Assembly: GCA_030263715.1 (NCBI GenBank)
Contig: SZPM01000011.1
Span: 1-64,000, forward strand
Length of the DNA stretch: 64,000 nucleotides
Source: ATM1 sp003577165
GTDB taxonomy: Bacteria; Armatimonadota; Fimbriimonadia; Fimbriimonadales; ATM1
Direction: 5' to 3'
Of the stretch, positions 15,860 through 23,909 are shown one piece after another; position 1 is the stretch's first letter; each line of letters opens with the position of its first letter. Both the position numbers and the translations under genes were made by a program. The notes below the pieces were generated by a model. The model was not told the DNA's origin and did no database searches. It saw only the letters and a list, made by a program, of their open reading frames with translations.

Positions 15860-17248
15860 ATGGACTACCGCCGCACGTACATACGCGACCTTCTCGATTC
15901 CGAGCCGCCGAGGGAGGCCTCGGCTTTCGGATGGGTGAAGACGCGCCGCGACAGCAAGGGAATTCACTTCGTCCAGGTGAACGACGGCAGTTGCTTTCAG
16001 GACCTTCAGGCGGTCATCCAGGAGGGGGTTCTCGACGAAGAGACGGTGAAGCAGATTACGACGGGCGCGTGCGTTCGGCTGGACGGAGAACTCGTCGAGT
16101 CGCCTGCCCCTGGGCAGAAGGTCGAACTCCAGGTGCGATCGGTGGAGGTGTTCGGGCCCGCCGACCCTGCGACCTATCCGCTCCAGAAGAAGGGCGCGTC
16201 GTTCGAGTTTTTGCGCGAGATCTCGCACTTGCGCGTGCGCGGCAACACGTTCGGCGCGGTGTTTCGCGTTCGAAATCAGGTGTCGTGGGCGACGCACAAG
16301 TTCTTTCAGGATCGTGGATTCCTGTACGTGCACACGCCGATCATCTCGGCGAGCGACTGTGAAGGCGCGGGCGCGATGTTCATGGTCACGACGCTCGACC
16401 TGGACAACCTTCCGCGGATTGATGGGAAGGTGGACTTCTCCCAGGATTTCTTCGGCAGGCAGGCTTACTTGACGGTTTCGGGCCAACTCAACGTCGAGTG
16501 CTTCGCGGAGGCCTTCACGAACGTGTACACGTTTGGGCCGACGTTCCGCGCGGAGAACAGCAGCACAGCACGGCACCTTGCAGAGTTTTGGATGATCGAG
16601 CCGGAGCAGGCGTTTTGCGACATCGAAGGCAACATGAACCTCGCCGAGGAGTACTTGAAGTATCTCATCGGCCATGTTCTGGAGCACTGCTCTGCGGACC
16701 TCGAATTTTTCCGGCAGAGGATCGAGCCGACCGTCGTGGAGACTTTGCAGCATGTTCTGACAAGCCCGTTCGAGAGAATCACTTACACCGATGCGATCAA
16801 GATGCTGGAATCGAGCGGCGAGTCGTTCGAGTTCCCGGTGTTCTGGGGCTGCGACCTGCAGAGCGAGCACGAGCGATATTTGACCGAAAAGAAGATCGGC
16901 AGGCCGGTCATCGTCACCGACTATCCGAAGGAGATCAAGGCGTTCTATATGCGCATCAACGACGACGAGAAGACGGTGCGAGCGATGGACGTGTTGGTTC
17001 CGCGCATCGGCGAGATCATCGGGGGGTCGCAGAGAGAGGATCGGCATGACGTTTTGTTGCGACGCATCCGCGAGGCGGGGCTCGACGAAGAGCCGTATTG
17101 GTGGTATTTAGATTTGCGCCGGTTCGGCAGCGTTCCGCACTCGGGTTTCGGCCTCGGGCTCGAGAGGTTCGTGATGTACGTTACGGGGATGAAGAACATC
17201 CGCGACGTGGTGCCCTTCTACCGCGTGCCCGGCAGCGCGGAGTTCTAA
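15860..17248 (+). CDS. asnS: Asparaginyl-tRNA synthetase
   Basis: 462 residues from the ATG at 15860 (MDYRRTYIRDLL). An N-terminal OB-fold anticodon-binding domain (about 15-110) is followed by a class II catalytic core: motif 2 FRAENSSTARHLAEFWMIEPE and motif 3 GFGLGLERFVMYVTGMKNIRD. The enzyme charges tRNA-Asn with asparagine. The core reads as AsnRS rather than AspRS in having EPEQAF after motif 2 and lacking the GAD insert of bacterial AspRS. Complete. Confidence 0.94.
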   Translation: MDYRRTYIRDLLDSEPPREASAFGWVKTRRDSKGIHFVQVNDGSCFQDLQAVIQEGVLDEETVKQITTGACVRLDGELVESPAPGQKVELQVRSVEVFGPADPATYPLQKKGASFEFLREISHLRVRGNTFGAVFRVRNQVSWATHKFFQDRGFLYVHTPIISASDCEGAGAMFMVTTLDLDNLPRIDGKVDFSQDFFGRQAYLTVSGQLNVECFAEAFTNVYTFGPTFRAENSSTARHLAEFWMIEPEQAFCDIEGNMNLAEEYLKYLIGHVLEHCSADLEFFRQRIEPTVVETLQHVLTSPFERITYTDAIKMLESSGESFEFPVFWGCDLQSEHERYLTEKKIGRPVIVTDYPKEIKAFYMRINDDEKTVRAMDVLVPRIGEIIGGSQREDRHDVLLRRIREAGLDEEPYWWYLDLRRFGSVPHSGFGLGLERFVMYVTGMKNIRDVVPFYRVPGSAEF

Positions 17249-17290
17249 GCGCAAGGCCCTCTGGCCGAGTTGCCGGAGCGACCGACAAAA

Positions 17291-17306
17291 CTGGTATAAA
17301 TACCAG
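17291..17306. promoter_or_regulatory. Perfect palindrome with TATAAA core, possible operator/promoter
   Basis: CTGGTATAAATACCAG is a 7-bp inverted repeat with a two-base centre. It lies between asnS and the accessory operon that starts at 17355, and contains an AT-rich core that could serve as a -10 element. TACAAT at 17330-17335 is another -10 candidate just downstream. A dimeric regulator could bind here. The role is inferred from symmetry and position only. Confidence 0.4.
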
Positions 17307-17309
17307 GGA

Positions 17310-17325
17310 CTCTCTCTCTCTCTCT
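17310..17325 (+). repeat. CT dinucleotide tract
   Basis: About eight CT units lie between the palindrome at 17291 and the -10-like TACAAT at 17330. Such a tract can change length by slippage and could alter promoter spacing. No direct evidence of variation is available from one sequence. Confidence 0.6.
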
Positions 17326-17354
17326 TCTGTACAATGCTATTCAGAGGCTTAGGT

Positions 17355-17906
17355 ATGGGAAGGGACCACCCCGAACAACCGAAGCAGATCGGGAACAGCG
17401 GACGCGACCTTCGCGGCTGGGCGATCCTTGTTGTCGGTGTTCCGCTCATTTATATCGGAGCAACCTACACGGCTCAGCCGTCACACCGAGCAGATTCAAC
17501 CCCCCATCCTGCTGATGGTACACATTCCTGGAATAATGAGTTAGTGGGGACTCAGGTCCAAGTTCCGCTCCACGACAGTCAGGGATATGGAATCTCGCGG
17601 AACGGAGACCGCATGACGATTGTAGCAGTATCTTGCTTCTCATGCTCGGACTACCTGTCGGCCCTTGAGCACTCGGATCGGAGGCCGTTGATCGTCTTCG
17701 TCGATAGTGAACTAGTGGATGTCCCGGCTTCGCTACGAGGTCGCCCCTCGGATTATCTGCTCATCTGTCGTTCGGCGTGGCCGAAGGAGAACTCGATGCT
17801 GTACACGGAGATGCCGCAGGCTGCGGAGGTTGACAAGAGGCTCACCGTTATTCGGGTGCCAGAGGAGGACCAATCTCTCGCTGGGTTTTTGAAAGGCGGT
17901 TCATAG
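17355..17906 (+). CDS. Membrane-anchored redoxin-like protein with CFSC motif
   Basis: 183 residues from ATG 17355. An ATG at 17334 is in frame but overlaps a -10-like TACAAT, so the later start is preferred. One membrane helix (about 22-43, GWAILVVGVPLIYIGATYTA) leaves the rest outside the cytoplasm. The soluble part has the thioredoxin-like order of a beta strand (MTIVAVSCFSCSDYLSAL), CxxC at the helix start, and a later beta strand (RPLIVFVDSEL). It is therefore probably a thiol-disulfide protein, but the match is loose. It is the first gene of a four-gene run that also encodes a pseudopilin and a 12-cysteine exported peptide, which could be its substrate. Confidence 0.6.
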   Translation: MGRDHPEQPKQIGNSGRDLRGWAILVVGVPLIYIGATYTAQPSHRADSTPHPADGTHSWNNELVGTQVQVPLHDSQGYGISRNGDRMTIVAVSCFSCSDYLSALEHSDRRPLIVFVDSELVDVPASLRGRPSDYLLICRSAWPKENSMLYTEMPQAAEVDKRLTVIRVPEEDQSLAGFLKGGS

Positions 17907-18551
17907 ATGGTCTTGGGGAACAGGCGCATGTTTTCGACAGGCCTCACCATGATGGAGGCGCTCGTCGCGTTGGTGATCATTGCTGTCCTAACTGGCATAT
18001 TGACGCCAGTATTCTTGAAAGCAAAGCGATCAATTCAGGTGTCGAATTCCGTCGCGAAGCTTAGGGAACTGCACGTGGCCCTCGAAGTATACAGAGCGAA
18101 TTGGGACGCAAAGGAGTCGTATTCGACTTTCGACTCCTACTATGCTCTCGCGCTTCCGCCTAGTGGCGGCAGGTTTAGCTGGGACGACTTAGGTGTTGGT
18201 CAGGGATTCTGGGAGAGTCCTTGCGGTAGAGACCGAACAATCTTCGATACGGGGCTGAATCTCGTTGAAGGATGGGTCACCCCAACGTATGTGTTCTATG
18301 ATCCAGCGAACTTTGGAACACCGGGCGACAGGTCAGGGAACTACATGGATTACAAGGATTACTTGCCGACGTACAGGGAGAATGTGGTCACGTTCGTTGA
18401 TCCATACTGCAATCCGCCAGGAACGAGCTTTGCTGACCCGACGTCGCGCAAGCGAGGGATCGCGATGACGCTAGGAGGCCAGCTCTTTAACAGAGTGCGC
18501 GTAGGTATCGCTAATCGGCTGCAGTGGTTTTCCGACCCCCCAGATTACTAA
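17907..18551 (+). CDS. Type IV pilin-like / pseudopilin with prepilin cleavage site
   Basis: 214 residues, directly abutting the previous stop codon. The N-terminus has the class III signal TGLTMMEALVALVIIAVLTG: cleavage after Gly, a Glu at mature position 5 and a long hydrophobic helix ending in a turn. The rest is a globular head of about 170 residues rich in Tyr, Asp and Pro. Such proteins are processed by a prepilin peptidase and built into type IV pili or type II secretion pseudopili. The large head suggests a minor pilin or pseudopilin rather than the main fibre subunit. No prepilin peptidase or assembly ATPase lies in this operon. Confidence 0.82.
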   Translation: MVLGNRRMFSTGLTMMEALVALVIIAVLTGILTPVFLKAKRSIQVSNSVAKLRELHVALEVYRANWDAKESYSTFDSYYALALPPSGGRFSWDDLGVGQGFWESPCGRDRTIFDTGLNLVEGWVTPTYVFYDPANFGTPGDRSGNYMDYKDYLPTYRENVVTFVDPYCNPPGTSFADPTSRKRGIAMTLGGQLFNRVRVGIANRLQWFSDPPDY

Positions 18552-18628
18552 CCCAGAGGACCTAGAGGAAGTCTTCCATGCAGGTTGTCGATTTGTCCCA
18601 GAAGCTATTGTAAGAGGAGGAAAAACTC

Positions 18629-18976
18629 ATGAAAACGCGTATGTGGCTGTTGTGTTGTATTTGTCTCGTTGTCGCTACTGCTCTAGCATCGGTGGCTGCG
18701 TTTGCGGGCGACGGCGGTGGCGGCGTCCCTCCAACTTGCGGAGGACAGACCGAGTCTGGACTCCCCAACTGCGGGAGCTCTCCGAACTGCTTTGAAGATG
18801 AAGAACCTTGCCCAGGCAGTCATTACGGCGCATTGTACAAATACTGTTGCAACGACGAGGAGTTGCCTTGTCGATACTCTTGGGGCCGCTGGAAGTGTTG
18901 CAACAACGTTTGGACTAGGTATTGCAAGGTCTTCGTGGGGCAGTCAGCCTGCGGCACGGACAACAAGTGCATGTGA
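18629..18976 (+). CDS. Secreted cysteine-rich peptide, 12 Cys in mature part
   Basis: 115 residues with an excellent ribosome-binding site (GAGGAGG about 10 nt before the ATG). The signal peptide MKTRMWLLCCICLVVATALA ends near AAFA, then a GDGGGG linker. The ~89-residue mature part has 12 Cys, with two adjacent pairs (YKYCCND and WKCCNN), so six disulfides are possible. Trp and Tyr are also frequent. I do not recognise a family. Spacing and aromatic content faintly recall the light chain of methylamine dehydrogenase, but the similarity is too weak to claim homology. It stands between the pseudopilin and an anchored unknown, downstream of a redoxin-like gene. Confidence 0.75.
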   Translation: MKTRMWLLCCICLVVATALASVAAFAGDGGGGVPPTCGGQTESGLPNCGSSPNCFEDEEPCPGSHYGALYKYCCNDEELPCRYSWGRWKCCNNVWTRYCKVFVGQSACGTDNKCM

Positions 18977-19004
18977 CGACCGCGAAGGGGAGGAAGGGTG
19001 ACCC

Positions 19005-19631
19005 ATGGCTCGAGGACGGACGAAGAAGTTGAGTCTGATCGTGGTTGCGCTCCTGGTCCCCCCAACGGTTCTTTATCTGTGCCGGAGCACCCCGACGGCA
19101 AGGGAGGTGGCAACTCGAAGCATTTCAGACATCATTGATGGAGACTGCTCATACGCCATTCGCTTCGTTCGCGACGAGGAGTACCGCGCTGCCAAGGTGG
19201 GTAGCGACGGCATGCTCCGGTATCTTCGGGAATATGTGAAGGCAACTCTGATGCCGTTTCGCCAGGTGGGACCCATCGTGGTGGAAGAGTACCCGCAGCA
19301 GAACCTCGTTACTGCTCGCGCCGTGCTACAAGAGCAAACGGGTCGCGAAACGTATCTCTTCGTAACAGTCTCCGAGACCGACGACGGGCCGCGGCATTTG
19401 TCCCTGATGCACAATACATTTATGGCGTGCCTCTTGTCGCACTGGGATAAGGGGCCTCCGCTTCCGAGGGGGGCAAGTCGTCTCCGGTTCTTTTCAGAAA
19501 CCGTGGTAAAGGAGGCTGGCCGTTTGGAGGGGCTAGGCCTCCCGGGACTGGCGCTGTATGACATGAGAGAGGATGCGTTTAGGCACGCGCCATGGACGGC
19601 TGTGGCCAAGTTCTTCCTGCCTAAGCCCTGA
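19005..19631 (+). CDS. Membrane-anchored protein of unknown function in the cysteine-rich peptide cluster
   Basis: 208 residues. A basic start (MARGRTKK) leads into one membrane helix (about 9-26), then a soluble extracytoplasmic domain. The domain alternates charged helices and beta strands, with no Cys cluster or catalytic motif I can name. The gene starts 28 bp after the cysteine-rich peptide gene and is probably in the same transcript. Its start is at 19005. The C-terminus ends 11 bp before the end of the convergent oxidoreductase. Confidence 0.65.
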   Translation: MARGRTKKLSLIVVALLVPPTVLYLCRSTPTAREVATRSISDIIDGDCSYAIRFVRDEEYRAAKVGSDGMLRYLREYVKATLMPFRQVGPIVVEEYPQQNLVTARAVLQEQTGRETYLFVTVSETDDGPRHLSLMHNTFMACLLSHWDKGPPLPRGASRLRFFSETVVKEAGRLEGLGLPGLALYDMREDAFRHAPWTAVAKFFLPKP

Positions 19632-19642
19632 CAAGAGCAGGG

Positions 19643-20800
19643 TCAACAGGTGCCGATCCAGGAACGCGATGCGCTGCTGCGCTCGACGGCGTCGAGGACC
19701 CTCTGGTTTCTCAGCCCGTCCTCGAAATCCGGGGACGGGTTTTCGCCCTTCGCCATCTTGGAAAGGCCGTCGGCGACGAGGTGCACGAAGGTGTGCTCGT
19801 ATCCGATGATGTGGCCGACGGGCCACCAGTTTGCGCAGTAAGGGTGCGAGGCGTCGGTGGCCTGAATGCAGCGGAAGCCACGGAGGTCCTCGGGGTCTTC
19901 GGCGCTGTAATACTCCAACTCGTTCATTCGCTCGAGATTGAAGACAAGGGATCCTTTCGAGCCGTTGATCTCGAATCGGTTGTGGTTCTTTCTTCCCACG
20001 GCGAAGCGCGTGGCTTCGAAGGTGCCCAGCGCTCCGTTCTGGAAGCGCGCGAGGAACATGGCCGCGTCGTCCACCGTCACATCGCCCATCTCCTTCGAAG
20101 CGACACCGCCGAGGCGATCGTCCACGGCTGCGAGTTTCGGGCGCTGCTTGACAAAGGTCTCCAGATGGCCTGACACCTCGGCGATTTCTCCGACGAGAAG
20201 CCGGGCGAGGTCAATGATGTGCGCGTTAATGTCGCCGTGCGCACCTGATCCGGCAAACTGCTTTTCGAGCCTCCAGACAAGAGGGAAGTTGGGATCTGCG
20301 ATCCAGTCTTGAAGATACACGGCGCGGAAGTGGTAAATGCGGCCCAGGTCGCCGTTGTCGATCATCTTCTTGGCGAGGGCGGTCGCGGGAGCGAAGCGAT
20401 AGTTGTGGAAGAGCGCATGGGGCACCTTCGCATTCGCGACGGCGTCGCGCATCTGCATCGCTTCGTCGAGGGTGTTCGCGAGGGGTTTTTCGCACCAGAC
20501 TGCCTTCCCGTTTTGGGCGGCGGCGATGGCGATCGGCGCGTGCATGTGCCCGGGGGTGGACACGTCTATCAGGTCGACGTCTTCGCGCTCGACGAGCCGA
20601 CGCCAGTCGGTCTCGACTTCCGCCCATCCGAACTTCTCGGCGGCGGCTCGCAACGGGCCTTCGGAGCGGCCACAGATCACGGCGAGTTCGGGTTCCCAGT
20701 CCAGGTCGAAAAACCGGGGCGCCTGTCTGTAGGCGTTGGAGTGGGCTTTGCCCATGAACTGATAACCGACGAGTCCGATCCGAACTTTGCGCTTGGCCAT
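19643..20800 (-). CDS. Gfo/Idh/MocA family NAD(P)-dependent oxidoreductase
   Basis: 385 residues. The N-terminal Rossmann fold has RIGLVGYQFMGKAHSNAYR and ends with WCEKPLANTLDEAMQM, the conserved EKP that contacts the nicotinamide cofactor. The C-terminal alpha/beta domain includes GSGAHGDINAHIIDLARLLVG, where the Asp and His form the usual catalytic pair. These enzymes oxidise sugars, inositols or related polyols. The size (385) is in the range of inositol/glucoside dehydrogenase-like members. The substrate is not predictable from the window. It stands alone, divergent from the tmRNA gene. Confidence 0.9.
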   Translation of the reverse strand: MAKRKVRIGLVGYQFMGKAHSNAYRQAPRFFDLDWEPELAVICGRSEGPLRAAAEKFGWAEVETDWRRLVEREDVDLIDVSTPGHMHAPIAIAAAQNGKAVWCEKPLANTLDEAMQMRDAVANAKVPHALFHNYRFAPATALAKKMIDNGDLGRIYHFRAVYLQDWIADPNFPLVWRLEKQFAGSGAHGDINAHIIDLARLLVGEIAEVSGHLETFVKQRPKLAAVDDRLGGVASKEMGDVTVDDAAMFLARFQNGALGTFEATRFAVGRKNHNRFEINGSKGSLVFNLERMNELEYYSAEDPEDLRGFRCIQATDASHPYCANWWPVGHIIGYEHTFVHLVADGLSKMAKGENPSPDFEDGLRNQRVLDAVERSSASRSWIGTC

Positions 20801-20878
20801 GTGAAGATTGGATTCGACGTCAGGCGCTTCGTCCCTTCGGGCTCACCGTTCGGAACCGGCCGCCCCGTCCTGGTGTTG

Positions 20879-20884
20879 TATACT
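20879..20884 (+). promoter_or_regulatory. Candidate -10 element of the tmRNA gene
   Basis: TATACT preceded by TG (TGTTG before it) lies 14 bp before the mature tmRNA 5' end. It fits an extended -10 box with a short processed leader. No convincing -35 box is seen. Confidence 0.4.
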
Positions 20885-20898
20885 TGTAGACCAATCTT

Positions 20899-21247
20899 GG
20901 GGGCGACCGGTTTCGACAGAGCCGTTAGTTGCCACGGTTGCGAGCCGAGGCGCCGCTGGCCTCGTAAAAAGCGGCAAACAAAGGAAAAGCGAACAACTAC
21001 GCTTACGCTGCCTAATTAGCGCAGCCGTCCTAAGGACCCGATCCGGTAGGGTCCCCTCAGGGCGTCGACAAATCCGGATAGCCCAGGGAGCCACTGCTCG
21101 AGGCGACACGGGCGAATTCAATCGAGCTGGCCGCGGAGCAGCCTGCCTGCCGGAGAGCCTCGCGGTGAGAGAGATGCGCAGGCTACGCTCGTAGTAGCCG
21201 GGTGACGGCGACTTTGGAAGGGGGTTCAATTCCCCCCGCCTCCACCA
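20899..21247 (+). ncRNA. ssrA: Transfer-messenger RNA (tmRNA)
   Basis: 349 nt. The 5' end GGGGGCG pairs with the 3' CGCCUCC, followed by ACCA, so the CCA end is encoded. The T-arm GGGGG-UUCAAUU-CCCCC precedes it, and GACCGGUUUCGACA near the 5' end is the usual conserved tmRNA start. The tag reading frame begins at a GCA resume codon at 20974 and ends at UAA 21013-21015, giving ANKGKANNYAYAA. The RNA rescues stalled ribosomes together with SmpB and tags the unfinished protein for proteolysis. It is a one-piece tmRNA, not the split type. Confidence 0.95.
20974..21015 (+). other. tmRNA proteolysis-tag reading frame
   Basis: Thirteen sense codons and a UAA encode ANKGKANNYAYAA. The end -YAYAA replaces the common -YALAA; the final AA recognised by ClpXP is kept. 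The choice of GCA as resume codon is inferred from the upstream GUAAAAAGCG context, as in other tmRNAs. Confidence 0.85.
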
Positions 21248-21286
21248 GTCTTTTGTGAACCGCGGCGATCTCGGCGGTCTCAGCGG

Positions 21287-21841
21287 TCACCAGAACTTCC
21301 ACCAGGGTTTTTTGGGTTGCGCCTGGTTTGCGAACTGCGCTTGGGCCTTCTGCACGACGTTGCGATACCGTGATGTGACCTCCTCGATGTCGGAGGACAA
21401 GTCGAGCCAGCGGTCGAGTTGCGGGTCGTAGGTCTTGTACTCGGTGTTCCGCTCGATGACTTGGAGGTATCCCCAGACTTCCTGCATGAATTCGGACGCG
21501 CGTTCGTCGTGCCAATAGGGAATCGTAACCATCGCGCCGTCTTCATAGATTTCGATTTGGATTCCGGAGGGGTCGTCCTCCGGGACGTTGAGTTCCACGT
21601 TGTTGCACTGCCTCTTCGCCTCGTCGAGGGAAACCGACATCTGCTTCGCGTACTCTTCCGGATCGGGTAGGAAGAGCTCGAGTTTCGGGCTGCTCATGAC
21701 GAGGGCTTCCGCGAGTTCCCGTCTACGCGCGTCAGCCTTGGTGTCGGGTGAGGCCTCCGGGCTTGGAGCACAGATCCTCTCCATCATCTCATCCGCATCC
21801 TCACCTTCGCGGGGAACCGCTAAGTAGAAGTCATAACTCAT
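21287..21841 (-). CDS. Hypothetical cytoplasmic protein, acidic
   Basis: 184 residues from the ATG at 21841, chosen because AGGAGG lies about 9 nt upstream; the frame stays open to an upstream start at 21889, which lacks one. The protein opens MSYDFYLAVPREGEDADEMMERI, a start shared with several uncharacterised proteins that act on small metabolites or bind nucleic acid, but I cannot name the family. The middle is acidic and helical, and the C-terminus ends with a basic-aromatic KKPWWKFW, which may touch the membrane. No signal peptide. Confidence 0.6.
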   Translation of the reverse strand: MSYDFYLAVPREGEDADEMMERICAPSPEASPDTKADARRRELAEALVMSSPKLELFLPDPEEYAKQMSVSLDEAKRQCNNVELNVPEDDPSGIQIEIYEDGAMVTIPYWHDERASEFMQEVWGYLQVIERNTEYKTYDPQLDRWLDLSSDIEEVTSRYRNVVQKAQAQFANQAQPKKPWWKFW

Positions 21842-22004
21842 CGCGTCGTCGCTCCTCCTGTACCTGCAGAGTCGAGAAATTATGCCCAACTGGGAAGCGC
21901 TCCGTCACCTCGGCGGGGGTGGGCCGTGCGGTCAGGGAGCCGGCCCGCTACTGCCATCCGGCCGGTGAACGAAACCCACGGCGAGGTTCGTCCCAACACT
22001 GGGT

Positions 22005-23798
22005 ATGAGCCCGCGGCTTTTGCGGCTCCTGAAGGTAGGTTCGGTGGTTCTCGGGCTGTCGCCGCTGTTGCTCTACGTCATTCCGCAGACTCGCTGGCTT
22101 CCGAGGGTGCAGGCCGATGCCGCTTGGTCGCAATGGTCGAGCAGGGGAGTCTTTTCCTTCTGTGGCACTTGCGCGGCGTACGACGCGATGCCGGCCGTTG
22201 TCTGGCCTGAAGTGTACGACCCGTACTTGGAGATTGTCCAGGCAGATGGAAGTCGGAGTGACTTGTTTACTCGCGCGTGCGCCGTGAGCGATCGCTATCC
22301 GGTCAACGAGATCCTCTCCGAGGCGGCGATTCGAATCGGAGTCATGGCGCTCCGACGACCGTACGAGGACCGAGATGCAAAACGGAGGTTGCGGCACGAT
22401 TCAGAGGGAGCAAAGATCGCGAAATCGCTACTGGTCCGATGTCGTGATGCACGGAGCCGTTGGGGGGAGAACGGCATCTACTGGCTGGGATCCGCTATCG
22501 CTCACGATGTTCTTGGCGACATCCCTGCGCGCAACGATGCGCTCCGAAGAGCGGTGCGTGCACCACGATTTCAGACAACCGCGCCGGAATATGCACAGGC
22601 GGTACAACGTGTGTTCCGATCTTGTAACCCATACGCTGGCATTGAGTATGACGAGCACTTGAAGTTTGCTCCCGCGGCATCTGCCCTGGGATGGGGAGCC
22701 GAGTGGTTGATGTTAGACATCGCCAAATTCGAACCCGACGCCTATGACGTTCGCAGGATGGGGGCCTTCCTCGCACTTCGCTTTGCTTCTCATCCCTCGT
22801 GGGAGCAGGGCTTCGCGGCTGGTCAGAGGCTCTTTATCGCCGCGACGTACCCGAGGAAAGAGGGGCGGGTGTTTGACTCGCGAGAGGAAGAACTAGTTCA
22901 CCATGCAGAGGAACTCAGTGCTGCGATGAAGTCCGCCGGCTTGGATAGTGAGTCCGGAGGTCTTCGCGAGGCTGCGCAGGTCCTCGGAGCTGCCAACGAT
23001 GACTACAATAGGGGGATAGAGAGATTCGGCCTCGGATGGATGGAAATCTACTTTTCGGCATCAACGATCGCTGGATTCGTGTTCGTTGCTCAACTCCTGC
23101 TTGGATTGGGCATCCTCTACGTCATCCTCCGATGGAGTTGGGCGCCTGAACTCAACCCGGCTCTCGCGGGCGCGATCTTCTCTACTGTCATCTTCTTCGT
23201 CGAGGAGAGAACATGGATGCCAGGATTCGTTATTCTCATGTTCGGGTTCTTATCGTCTGCGATACTGGCATGCTCTGCATCGTTCCGCCGCTTGTCCGCG
23301 GCCGCCGTAGCTGTTAGCGCGGTTGGTGCGCTGGCAATCACAGAAATTGAGGATTTCCAGATCGTAATGATGCCTGTTGTTGTGTATGCCGCGGGCCTCA
23401 TGATACTGGCTTGGAAGCGGCGTCGGGGGGGCGAGCCGAAGTTGCTCTGGGTGCCCGGTTTAATACTCATGATGGCAGCGGTAGAGGCTGTTGGGGAGAC
23501 CAACTCCTCCTGGGGCTCCGAGTTTCTGTTTTGGACTGTGCTGCCTGTTGTATTCGTGGCGGTGTTGCAGTGTGTCTCGGTTCGCATCGCCGCCCTTCAG
23601 TTGCTTCGCTGTTGGCCCGTGGCCGTCGCGCTTTACGGTGGCTGGTATCTCGGCGAAGCGTGGACATCCTATCGCACGGACGCGAGCGCTGCCGAAACGC
23701 TTCGCCGCAACGAATCGTTGCGCAGGGAGATCGCGCTGAGGGTTGCGGGACAGACAGTTGCTTTCCGGGAGGCGATCGGAGTCACAGGCGATGATTAG
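22005..23798 (+). CDS. Large membrane protein with N-terminal soluble domain, unknown
   Basis: 597 residues. One N-terminal helix (about 10-27) is followed by a ~320-residue extracytoplasmic domain made mostly of helices (repeat-like, SEL1/TPR-like in feel but without a clean motif). From about residue 355 onward there are eight or so membrane helices in pairs. The soluble part carries a CGTC motif (about 53-56). A C-terminal coiled segment of ~45 residues ends the protein. I do not recognise the family. An envelope stress or transport role is possible but unsupported. Codon use resembles that of the neighbours, less GC-biased than the housekeeping genes. Confidence 0.65.
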   Translation: MSPRLLRLLKVGSVVLGLSPLLLYVIPQTRWLPRVQADAAWSQWSSRGVFSFCGTCAAYDAMPAVVWPEVYDPYLEIVQADGSRSDLFTRACAVSDRYPVNEILSEAAIRIGVMALRRPYEDRDAKRRLRHDSEGAKIAKSLLVRCRDARSRWGENGIYWLGSAIAHDVLGDIPARNDALRRAVRAPRFQTTAPEYAQAVQRVFRSCNPYAGIEYDEHLKFAPAASALGWGAEWLMLDIAKFEPDAYDVRRMGAFLALRFASHPSWEQGFAAGQRLFIAATYPRKEGRVFDSREEELVHHAEELSAAMKSAGLDSESGGLREAAQVLGAANDDYNRGIERFGLGWMEIYFSASTIAGFVFVAQLLLGLGILYVILRWSWAPELNPALAGAIFSTVIFFVEERTWMPGFVILMFGFLSSAILACSASFRRLSAAAVAVSAVGALAITEIEDFQIVMMPVVVYAAGLMILAWKRRRGGEPKLLWVPGLILMMAAVEAVGETNSSWGSEFLFWTVLPVVFVAVLQCVSVRIAALQLLRCWPVAVALYGGWYLGEAWTSYRTDASAAETLRRNESLRREIALRVAGQTVAFREAIGVTGDD

Positions 23799-23909
23799 CG
23801 TCGCTTAGCAAGGGAGCGAAAACGTCAGCCCTCGACTGGGGGGTACAGTCCGAGTGCAGATCGGAGTTGATTCTGCGACTGAGTCGGCGACCGCGAGGAG
23901 GTGGGTCCG

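Noticed and set aside
15335..17047. 570-codon minus-strand open frame
   Set aside because: Antisense shadow of asnS and the end of mnmG; no protein character.
17310..17325. CT tract as a coding phase-variation switch
   Set aside because: It lies before the chosen start codon, so length change cannot shift the reading frame; only promoter spacing could be affected.
18629..18976. Cys-rich peptide as a methylamine dehydrogenase light chain
   Set aside because: Cys spacing only loosely similar, no heavy-chain gene nearby and no clear paired Trp for a cofactor.
21183..21515. Minus-strand open frame ending in EAGGIEPPSK
   Set aside because: Its end is antisense to the tmRNA tRNA-like domain, and the rest overlaps the real gene at 21287-21841 in another frame.
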